Below, piece after piece: positions 1 through 5,304 of a DNA stretch of 5,304 nucleotides. Numbering within the stretch: position 1 is the stretch's first letter; every line of letters begins with the position of its first letter. The DNA is from Paracoccaceae bacterium (lineage in GTDB: Bacteria > Pseudomonadota > Alphaproteobacteria > Rhodobacterales > Rhodobacteraceae): contig JALSGY010000071.1 of the NCBI GenBank assembly GCA_026982515.1, forward strand, positions 1 through 5,304. The letters are read 5' to 3'. Position numbers and translations under genes: made by a program. Below the pieces are notes generated by a model. The model was not told the origin of the DNA. It searched no databases and was given only the letters and a program-made list of their open reading frames with translations.

Positions 1-1
1 C

Positions 2-874
2 GCGTCCGGCGGCTATGAATATCGCGACTTCGTGCATTTTCTCGACATTTACGAGGCGGCGACCTCGGTGCTGCAGGGGCCCGAGGATTTCGCCCGTCTG
101 GTCGGTGCGGTGCTCGAGGAAAGCGCGGCCCATGGGGTGGTCTATAGTGAGGCCTTTCTGAGCCCGGATTTCTGCGGTGGGCGCGATGTCGTGGCCTGGC
201 TGGAATATGTGGCGGCGATGCGCGAGGCGGCGCAGGCCGCCGAGGCGCGCCATGGCATCATCCTGCGCGGCGTGGTCACGCCGATCCGCCATTTCGGTGC
301 CCAGAAGGCGCGCGAAACTGCGCTTTGTGCTCAGGAGAGCGCAGGGGATTTCATCACCGGCTTTGGCATTGGCGGCGATGAAAATGCCGGCGAACTGGCC
401 GATTTTGCCTATGCGTTCGACATGGCGCGCGAGGCGGGCCTGGGCCTGACCGCACATGCGGGCGAGTGGAAGGGGCCCGAAGAGGTCGCGGCGGCGCTGG
501 ACCATCTGCGGGTGGCGCGCATTGGTCATGGCGTGCGTGCCAGCGAAGATGCCGCCCTGGTCGAGCGCCTGGCGTGCGAGGGGGTGGTGCTTGAGGTCTG
601 CCCCGGCTCCAACGTCACCCTTGGCGTTTATGAGAGCCTGGCCGACCACCCGATCCGCGCGCTGCGCGAGGCGGGGGTGAAAGTGACCATTTCCACCGAC
701 GATCCGCCGTTTTTCCTGACCGACATGAGCAAGGAATATGACGATCTGGCGGCGACCTTCGACTGGGGGGCTGAGGATTTCGCTGCCCTCAACCGTGTCG
801 CCGCCCAGGCCGCCTTTTGTGATGAAACCACCCGGGCGCGGGTGATGACCAAGCTGGAGAATTCCCATGTATGA
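2..874 (+). CDS. add: Adenosine deaminase, 5'-truncated by the window edge
   Basis: This is the C-terminal 290 residues of a cytoplasmic zinc-dependent deaminase that converts adenosine (or deoxyadenosine) to inosine in purine salvage. The reading frame is open to base 2 and the upstream codons fit the family (YEYRDFVHFLDIYEA). The GTG at 32 is therefore an internal Val, and the real start lies before the window. Visible motifs are HAGE at 455-466 (zinc-ligand His and catalytic Glu), the GHG His at 527-529, CPGSNV near 600, and the STDDP pair of Asp at 698-703 (zinc ligand). The N-terminal HxH zinc motif would be in the missing part. Family length is usually about 330 residues, so roughly 40 are missing. 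The gene overlaps upp by 8 bases, which suggests one transcript with coupled translation. Adenine or another aminopurine as substrate cannot be excluded, because this family includes adenine deaminases; the STDDPPFF form of the Asp motif favours adenosine deaminase. Confidence 0.92.
   Translation, partial: ASGGYEYRDFVHFLDIYEAATSVLQGPEDFARLVGAVLEESAAHGVVYSEAFLSPDFCGGRDVVAWLEYVAAMREAAQAAEARHGIILRGVVTPIRHFGAQKARETALCAQESAGDFITGFGIGGDENAGELADFAYAFDMAREAGLGLTAHAGEWKGPEEVAAALDHLRVARIGHGVRASEDAALVERLACEGVVLEVCPGSNVTLGVYESLADHPIRALREAGVKVTISTDDPPFFLTDMSKEYDDLAATFDWGAEDFAALNRVAAQAAFCDETTRARVMTKLENSHV
856..860 (+). promoter_or_regulatory. Ribosome binding site of upp, inside add
   Basis: GGAGA lies 6 bases before the ATG at 867, inside the last codons of add. 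It fixes the upp start and shows that upp can be translated, probably coupled to add, from the shared message. Confidence 0.75.
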
Positions 875-1499
875 CCACCTGACCATCGTCAAGCATCCGC
901 TGGTGCAGCACAAGCTGAGCCTGATGCGTGAAAAGGAGACTTCGACGGCGGTGTTTCGCCAGCTCCTGCGCGAAATCAGCATGTTGCTGGCCTATGAGGT
1001 GACGCGCGAGCTGCCGATGACCACCAAGCGCATTGAAACGCCGCTCAAGGAAATGGATGCGCCGGTGCTGGCGGGCAAGAAGATGGCCCTGGTGTCGATC
1101 CTGCGCGCGGGTAACGGGCTGCTCGATGGGGTGCTTGAGCTGATTCCCTCGGCGCGGGTGGGCTTTGTCGGCCTCTATCGCGATGAAAAGACCCTGCAGC
1201 CGGTTCAGTATTACTTCAAGGTGCCCGATGCGCTGGAAGATCGGCTGGTGATCGCCGTCGATCCGATGCTGGCGACCGGCAATTCCTCGGTGGCGGCGAT
1301 TGACCTGCTCAAGGGGGCAGGGGCGAAAAATATCAGGTTCCTTTGCCTTTTGGCCGCCCCCGAAGGGGTGGCGCGGATGGGCGAGGCGCACCCGGATGTG
1401 CCGATCATCACCGCCGCGCTGGATGAGCGCCTTAACGAGCAGGGCTATATCGTGCCCGGCCTGGGCGATGCCGGAGACCGCATGTTTGGCACCAAATAG
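867..1499 (+). CDS. upp: Uracil phosphoribosyltransferase
   Basis: This cytoplasmic enzyme joins uracil to PRPP to give UMP and pyrophosphate, the main route of uracil salvage. At 210 residues it is full length for the family. Motifs in order: N-terminal REKETSTAVFRQLL (21-34); SILRAGNGLLDG (77-88), a phosphate-binding loop; GLYRDEKT (102-109); the PRPP-binding signature VDPMLATGNSS (131-141); APEGVAR (164-170); and the uracil-binding C-terminus YIVPGLGDAGDRMFGTK (194-210). The Asn in RAGNG and in ATGNS, where Gly or Leu is common elsewhere, is to my recollection usual in Alphaproteobacteria. The ATG at 867 is supported by a GGAGA ribosome site at 856-860 and by the conserved N-terminus. It overlaps the end of add, so the two genes very likely form an operon. 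No frameshift or missing key residue is seen. Confidence 0.97.
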   Translation: MYDHLTIVKHPLVQHKLSLMREKETSTAVFRQLLREISMLLAYEVTRELPMTTKRIETPLKEMDAPVLAGKKMALVSILRAGNGLLDGVLELIPSARVGFVGLYRDEKTLQPVQYYFKVPDALEDRLVIAVDPMLATGNSSVAAIDLLKGAGAKNIRFLCLLAAPEGVARMGEAHPDVPIITAALDERLNEQGYIVPGLGDAGDRMFGTK

Positions 1500-1558
1500 C
1501 GGGCCGCATGCGGATGAGGTGCATATAAGTCACGGCTGGGCTTTACTAAATCGCGGCT

Positions 1559-1585
1559 TTGAGGCAGTCTGGCCCCTGACATAAT
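1559..1585 (+). promoter_or_regulatory. Possible sigma-70-like promoter before the exported-protein gene
   Basis: TTGAGG (1559-1564) and CATAAT (1580-1585) resemble -35 and -10 boxes, but the spacer is only 15 bases. Transcription would begin near 1592, leaving a leader of about 11 bases. The 1500-1602 gap is the natural place for a promoter because upp ends there and the next gene is unrelated. The match is weak. A second A/T-rich hexamer, TATAAG at 1524-1529, has no convincing -35 partner. Confidence 0.3.
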
Positions 1586-1591
1586 TCGTGT

Positions 1592-1596
1592 GGGGG
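1592..1596 (+). promoter_or_regulatory. Ribosome binding site deciding the start at 1603
   Basis: A GGGGG run ends 6 bases before the ATG at 1603. It is the only purine-rich match in the right place. It would lie inside the coding sequence if the in-frame GTG at 1588 were used, so it argues for the ATG. The run can also pair with CCCC at 1573-1576. Confidence 0.5.
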
Positions 1597-1602
1597 CACG
1601 AC

Positions 1603-2670
1603 ATGAGAGTATTTACCAAAGCTGCCGTTTTGGCATTGTCCTTTGCATTCTCAACCAGCGCGGCACAGGCGCTGAGCCTGGTCGAGGGGGCGCAGCCTGC
1701 GGAATATCCGCCATCCAGTTACACGGCCTCGACCTATGTGGACAGTCGCGGCTGCGTCTATATCCGCGCCGGCTATGGCGGCAATGTCACATGGGTGCCG
1801 CAGGTGACGCGTGCGCGTGAGGTTGTCTGTGGCGCCCGGCCTTCGCTGGCGCCAAGCACGCCGGCGCCAAGCATGGCAGAAGCGGCGCCTGCCCCGGCGC
1901 CGACACCCAGCCCTGCGCCTGCTGCCGTTTCCATTGCCGCGCCGGCAACCATGCCCGCGCCCAGGCCGGCCCCGGCTACCAGTCCGGCGCCCAGCACCGC
2001 AATCAGCCGCACCGTCACCCTGACCTGCCCTTCAGGTGGGGCCAACAAGCAGGTGCGCAAGGATGGCATCAACGTGATCTTGCGTTGCGAGGCCGGGCAG
2101 GTCGGCACCAAATCCTATATCGTGCGCTATTCCAGCGGTGAGCGCGTCAAGGTCATCGTCAACCCGCCGCTGCAGGCCCCGGTTCAGGTGGCCAATCTGC
2201 GCCTGCCTGCTGGTGTCAGCGTGACCATCACCGATGAGACCACCGGAACCGTGCGCACCACCGGCAGCGCCGCGTCGCGCAGCGCCTGCCCGGATCGCAG
2301 CGGTGTTTCTGCCGCCTATACCGGCACATCCGGGGTGCGTTGTGGCCCGCAGGCCATCCCGGCCGTGCCGCGCAATGCGGCTTCTGTTGCCACCAGCACC
2401 ACCCGGATCATTACCGCCCCGGCAGCAACCACGCGCAACGTGGCGCCGCCGGCGGGCTATCGCGTTGCCTGGGAGGATGACCGCCTCAACCCCAATCGCG
2501 GCCCGCGGACAAATGCGGGCAATGCGCAGATGGACCTGATCTGGTCCCGGACCGTACCGCGGGAGTTGTATGACATAAGCACCGGGCGCAATGTCACGGC
2601 GCTGTTTCCGGGCCTGCGCTATCCCAACATGCCCAGCGCGTCGCAGATCCGTACCGCCTCGGGCTCCTGA
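1603..2670 (+). CDS. Exported protein of unknown function with Pro/Ala-rich linker and six cysteines
   Basis: I do not recognise a characterised family. The 355-residue product opens with a Sec signal peptide: MRVFTK, a hydrophobic core AAVLALSFAF, then a likely signal peptidase I site AQA|LS after residue 23. The protein should be periplasmic or secreted; there is no lipobox or further membrane segment. A first block (about 40-78) has YVDSRGCVYIRAGYGGNVTW and ends VVCG. Residues 79-134 are a low-complexity Ala/Pro/Ser linker. Two further blocks follow (136-166 and 225-250), each framed by a Cys pair. The C-terminal block (283-320) reads GYRVAWEDDRLNPNRG and then MDLIWSRTVP. I believe this block recurs in uncharacterised Rhodobacteraceae proteins, some annotated near SPOR-domain proteins, but no SPOR domain is evident here. 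Cysteines are at 51, 76, 142, 162, 229 and 247. ATG 1603 was chosen over GTG 1588 because of the GGGGG site and the signal-peptide start. The gene is convergent with the next gene. Confidence 0.85.
   Translation: MRVFTKAAVLALSFAFSTSAAQALSLVEGAQPAEYPPSSYTASTYVDSRGCVYIRAGYGGNVTWVPQVTRAREVVCGARPSLAPSTPAPSMAEAAPAPAPTPSPAPAAVSIAAPATMPAPRPAPATSPAPSTAISRTVTLTCPSGGANKQVRKDGINVILRCEAGQVGTKSYIVRYSSGERVKVIVNPPLQAPVQVANLRLPAGVSVTITDETTGTVRTTGSAASRSACPDRSGVSAAYTGTSGVRCGPQAIPAVPRNAASVATSTTRIITAPAATTRNVAPPAGYRVAWEDDRLNPNRGPRTNAGNAQMDLIWSRTVPRELYDISTGRNVTALFPGLRYPNMPSASQIRTASGS
1843..2004 (+). repeat. Ala/Pro/Ser-rich low-complexity linker
   Basis: Codons for residues 81-134 of the exported protein encode almost only Ala, Pro, Ser and Thr, in PAP and APS units. 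An 11-base direct copy (GGCGCCAAGCA) is present at 1848-1858 and 1863-1873, which suggests growth by slippage in multiples of three. Such linkers typically give an extended, flexible spacer between periplasmic domains. Confidence 0.7.
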
Positions 2671-2682
2671 AGCGGAGAGGCG
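2655..2682. terminator. Possible bidirectional terminator hairpin between convergent genes
   Basis: CGCCT (2655-2659) pairs with AGGCG (2678-2682), and CTCC (2664-2667) pairs with GGAG (2674-2677). A 4-base bulge (2660-2663) and a 6-base loop interrupt the stem. The plus-strand TGA stop starts in the loop. It sits exactly where two convergent transcripts meet, but neither side has a T run. It may be a weak or Rho-assisted terminator, or chance in GC-rich DNA. Confidence 0.3.
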
Positions 2683-2690
2683 CGCCGGGG

Positions 2691-3707
2691 TTACTCGGCG
2701 CAGATACCCTGGAGCGACACCCAGTCACCATCGCTGATCGGCGGCTGGGCGGTGGCGAGCGGCACCGGGTCGGCCTCGATCAGGGCGAGGGTGCTTTCGC
2801 CGGTTGGGTCCAGCGCATAGGCATAGGGGCTGGCGGGCTGGCCGGCATCCTTGAATCGTGCCAGCAATTGCGCGGCGGGCAGCGGCGGGTGATCGGCGAT
2901 CAGCACTTGCTCGCTGAAGCGTTGCAGCGTCGCATCATCCATACTGCCGGTGGTCAGCAATTTCAGGGTTGCAAACAGCCCGGCGCTTTCCAGCAGCGCC
3001 AGGAGCGGGTCGTTCAGGCGGGCGTTTTCGTCTTCGGCAAGGATGAAGCCGGCAATGGCAAAGGGGCTGTCGCTGCCCTCGATTACCGCGCGGTCAAGCA
3101 GGATCACCCCACCCGGCAGGTGCAGCGCCGGGCGCGGCAGGTTGGTCAGCACCTCCATGCGCGGTGCGCCCTCTCCCAGCAGGTTCCGGCCCAGCCGCTC
3201 TAGCGCCGCCAGCCCGAGCGGTTCGCGGCAACGCCGACCGGCGATCCGGTGGATATTGGTGCTGATGCGCTCGCCAAGGGCCATCCGGCTGGCCTCGGGC
3301 ACCACATTGACGGTGTAGGAGACCAATGCGCCGGGCAGCCAGAAAATGGCGCCGGCGCCAAGAACGGCCAGCGCGCCCAGGCTCAGCACTTGGCGCAGGC
3401 GCCCCTTGTGGGGTCTGCGCTTGTTGATCACCGCGTGCAATTTTTCCAGCGCCCCGATCAAGACGTCGTCGTCAAGCTCGAGCTCTTCGCTGCTGTCGGT
3501 GCCGGGGCTGTAGATGGCCGGGCGCTGGCCCGGATTGCGCCGCCGGATTGCCGGCAGCGACCAATGCGCCAGCGCGGTGTCGTTGGCGTCGGAAATGGTC
3601 AGGGTCGCCTCGCCCATCGCCACGACCACATCGCGCCGTTGGGAAGTGGCGTCAGCACGCCACAGGCCGGGACTTTCCAGCCGCTCATATTTCTTCAGGG
3701 CTGTCAT
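2691..3707 (-). CDS. Membrane-anchored protein with degenerate M48-peptidase-like outer domain
   Basis: No characterised gene is recognised. The 338-residue product has three parts. Residues 1-104 form a cytoplasmic domain with no obvious family (it contains RRDVVVAMGEATLTISD and an acidic ELELDDD). A single membrane segment lies at about 107-131. A domain of about 200 residues follows, and it should face the periplasm because the basic stretch NKRRPHKGRLR precedes the segment. The outer domain resembles M48 zinc peptidases: a Cys-containing helix, then HLPGGVILLDRAVIE (196-210), then AGFILAEDENARLNDP (219-234). In the last motif a working enzyme would have HExxH. Here both histidines are replaced (Ala224, Asn228) and only Glu225 remains, so catalysis by the usual zinc mechanism is unlikely. 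The end, DGDWVSLQGICAE, looks conserved. I prefer ATG 3707; an in-frame TTG at 3734 would add nine residues, and neither has a strong ribosome site. The gene is downstream of the acyl-CoA ligase on the same strand, with a hairpin between them. Confidence 0.8.
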   Translation of the reverse strand: MTALKKYERLESPGLWRADATSQRRDVVVAMGEATLTISDANDTALAHWSLPAIRRRNPGQRPAIYSPGTDSSEELELDDDVLIGALEKLHAVINKRRPHKGRLRQVLSLGALAVLGAGAIFWLPGALVSYTVNVVPEASRMALGERISTNIHRIAGRRCREPLGLAALERLGRNLLGEGAPRMEVLTNLPRPALHLPGGVILLDRAVIEGSDSPFAIAGFILAEDENARLNDPLLALLESAGLFATLKLLTTGSMDDATLQRFSEQVLIADHPPLPAAQLLARFKDAGQPASPYAYALDPTGESTLALIEADPVPLATAQPPISDGDWVSLQGICAE

Positions 3708-3747
3708 CGGGTCTGCTCGGTTTGTTTGGCGCAAGCCTAGCCTATTT

Positions 3748-3774
3748 GCCGGCGCGCGACAATCGGGCGCCGGC
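3748..3774 (-). terminator. Strong GC hairpin just after the acyl-CoA ligase stop codon
   Basis: In the direction of transcription the last G of the TAG stop begins an 8-base arm, GCCGGCGC, which pairs perfectly with GCGCCGGC. Inside, after one C:C mismatch, a further CGA/TCG pairing closes a TTG loop. The sequence that follows is AAATAGG, with no U run. This fits a 3' mRNA-stabilising stem or an imperfect terminator. It would reduce or separate expression of the downstream membrane-protein gene from that of the ligase. Confidence 0.5.
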
Positions 3775-5304
3775 TACAGTTTTCTCGCCGCTTCGCGCAG
3801 GGCGAATTTCTGGATCTTGCCGGTCGAGGTCTTGGGCAGCTCCTGGAACACCACCTGTTTGGGGGTCTTGAAGCCGGCCAGGCGCTCGCGCGCGAAGGCG
3901 ATCAGCTCGGCCGCGTCCACCTTCGCCCCTTCCTTGAGTTCGACAAAGGCGCAGGGCACTTCGCCCCATTTCTCGTCGGGCTTGGCCACTACTGCACAGA
4001 GCAGCACTGCCGGGTGGTGCATCAGCACGCCCTCGACCTCGACCGACGAGACATTTTCGCCCCCTGAGATGATGATGTCCTTGGCCCGGTCGGTGATCTG
4101 GATATAGCCGTCAGGGTGTTGCACGGCGATGTCACCCGAGTGGAAATAGCCGCCGGCAAAGGCTTCGGCGGTGGCTTCGGGGTTCTTCAGGTAGCCCTTC
4201 ATCACCGGATTGCCGCGGATCATGATTTCGCCGGTGCTCTGCCCATCCATGGGAATCTGGGTCATGGTGGCGGGGTCCATCACCGTGATGTCCTCCATCA
4301 TCGGCATGGCGACCCCGGTGCGGGCCTTGATGGCATAGCGTTCCTCTTCTGGCAGGTCGTCCCATTCGCCGCCCTGCCAGATACATTCGGTGACGTGGCC
4401 GTAGGTCTCGGTCAGCCCGTAAACCTGCGTGACGTTGAAGCCCAGCGGCTCGATCGCCTTGAGGGTGGCGGCGGGCGGCGGCGCGCCGGCGGTAAAGACG
4501 TTGACGATGTGGTCGAAGTCGCGGCGGTCTTCGTCGTCGGCATGGATCAGCATGTTGAGCACGATCGGTGCGCCGCCGAAATGGGTCACGCGCTCGTCGG
4601 CAATGGCGCCATAGATGGCCCGCGCGGTGATGTCGCGGCAGCAGATCATGGTGCCGCCGATCATCGGTATCATCCAGACATGGTTCCAGTTGTTGCAGTG
4701 AAACAGCGGCACGATGGTCAGGTAGCGGGCAAAGTTGGGCATGTGCCAAGAAACCGCCGTGCCCATTGTCATCAGATAGGCGCCGCGGTGGTGATAGACC
4801 ACGCCCTTGGGCCGCCCGGTGGTGCCGGAAGTGTAGTTGAGCGCCAGGCTCTCCCATTCGTCGGCCGGCATTTCCCAGTCGAATTGCGGATCGCCCTCAT
4901 CCAGCAGATCCTCGTATTCCGGGTGCCGGCCGCTGGCGGGAAAGCCTGCCTGGGGGTCGGCCACCTCGATGATCTCGGGGCCCTCGCCCTCCATCGCGCC
5001 AATCGCGGCTTCGGCCAGCGGCAGGAAGGCGCTGTCGACCAGCACCGCGCGCGCCTCGCCATGGGCAAAGATATAGGCCACCGTGTCGGTATCGAGACGG
5101 ATGTTGATGGTGTTGAGCACCGCCCCGGCTGCCGGGATGGCCCAGCTGGCTTCGACATGGGCCAGGATGTTGGGCATCAGGGTGGCGACCACATCGCCGG
5201 GGCGAATGCCGCGCGCGCGCAGCGCCGAGGCCAGGCGGCTGACACGGGCATACATCTCGCCATAGCTGAGGCGCCGGGCGCGGTCGACCAGGGCTTCGCG
5301 GTCG
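3774..5304 (-). CDS. Acyl-CoA synthetase (AMP-forming, ANL superfamily), N-terminus beyond the window
   Basis: This enzyme activates a carboxylic acid with ATP to an acyl-AMP and then transfers it to CoA. The frame runs past the Met at 5255 to the window end, and the extra 16 codons fit the family (DREALVDRARRLSYGEM). The true start is therefore outside; about 510 of an expected 540 or so residues are visible. Numbered from the Met at 5255, the motifs are: the ATP-binding loop YTSGTTGRPKG (141-151), PLFHCNNWNH (183-192), YGLTET (279-284), HSGD (372-375), the hinge region ITDRAKDIIISGGENVSS (387-404), and the catalytic lysine in PKTSTGK (Lys480). All expected catalytic residues are present. 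The overall pattern is closest to short/medium-chain ligases of the DmdB (3-methylmercaptopropionyl-CoA ligase)/plant AAE type common in Roseobacters. The substrate cannot be set from sequence alone. It may be first in a transcript with the downstream membrane-protein gene. Confidence 0.93.
   Translation of the reverse strand, partial: DREALVDRARRLSYGEMYARVSRLASALRARGIRPGDVVATLMPNILAHVEASWAIPAAGAVLNTINIRLDTDTVAYIFAHGEARAVLVDSAFLPLAEAAIGAMEGEGPEIIEVADPQAGFPASGRHPEYEDLLDEGDPQFDWEMPADEWESLALNYTSGTTGRPKGVVYHHRGAYLMTMGTAVSWHMPNFARYLTIVPLFHCNNWNHVWMIPMIGGTMICCRDITARAIYGAIADERVTHFGGAPIVLNMLIHADDEDRRDFDHIVNVFTAGAPPPAATLKAIEPLGFNVTQVYGLTETYGHVTECIWQGGEWDDLPEEERYAIKARTGVAMPMMEDITVMDPATMTQIPMDGQSTGEIMIRGNPVMKGYLKNPEATAEAFAGGYFHSGDIAVQHPDGYIQITDRAKDIIISGGENVSSVEVEGVLMHHPAVLLCAVVAKPDEKWGEVPCAFVELKEGAKVDAAELIAFARERLAGFKTPKQVVFQELPKTSTGKIQKFALREAARKL

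Noticed and set aside
32..34. GTG as the start of the deaminase gene.
   Set aside because: The frame is open upstream with family-like residues and no ribosome site precedes the GTG, so the gene is cut by the window edge rather than starting there.
1478..1513. Inverted repeat CCGCATG/CATGCGG spanning the end of upp, with a small TTTGGCACCAAA palindrome inside, as a upp terminator.
   Set aside because: The stem is only 7 bases with a 22-base interior, competes with the local palindrome CCGCATGCGG, and has no T run after it.
1773..2111. Minus-strand open frame rich in Gly/Ala opposite the exported protein.
   Set aside because: It is the mirror of the Pro/Ala linker codons and has no independent support.
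2679..2686. Perfect 8-base palindrome GGCGCGCC in the convergent gap.
   Set aside because: It is expected by chance at this base composition and no regulator or recombination site can be tied to it.
2868..3740. Long plus-strand open frames opposite the membrane-protein gene.
   Set aside because: They are antisense shadows typical of GC-rich DNA. Their translations show no recognisable motif, while the minus-strand product has a membrane segment and family-like motifs.
5253..5255. ATG as the start of the acyl-CoA ligase.
   Set aside because: The upstream codons continue a conserved N-terminal region (REALVDRARRLSYGE), so this Met is internal.

Overview
The window is a GC-rich, densely coded stretch of bacterial chromosome. 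It holds five protein genes, two of them cut by the window edges, and no RNA gene, mobile element, CRISPR array or long non-coding stretch. Codon use is strongly G/C-ending, and the protein families resemble those of Alphaproteobacteria, most likely Rhodobacteraceae (Roseobacter/Rhodobacter/Paracoccus type). That placement rests on pattern recognition, not on a search.

Left block, plus strand: the 3' part of an adenosine deaminase gene (add) overlaps by 8 bases the start of upp, uracil phosphoribosyltransferase. Together they form a nucleoside and base salvage unit. Adenosine is deaminated to inosine, while free uracil is turned into UMP with PRPP. After a 103-base gap comes a gene for an exported protein of 355 residues. 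It has a clean signal peptide, a Pro/Ala-rich linker, six cysteines spaced as three pairs, and a conserved-looking C-terminal block. Its function is not known to me.

Right block, minus strand: an acyl-CoA synthetase of the AMP-forming (ANL) superfamily enters from the right edge. All its core motifs are present but its N-terminus is missing. Downstream of it, after 66 bases that hold a strong GC hairpin, lies a single-pass membrane protein. Its outer domain looks like an M48 metallopeptidase fold whose zinc-binding histidines are gone. This gene converges on the exported-protein gene, with 20 bases between the two stop codons.

I see no clear novel multi-gene system. The most interesting items are the apparent pseudo-peptidase with a membrane anchor, the three-cysteine-pair exported protein, and the hairpins at gene ends. 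The two neighbouring proteins of unknown function both appear to act outside the cytoplasmic membrane, but nothing in the sequence links them functionally.
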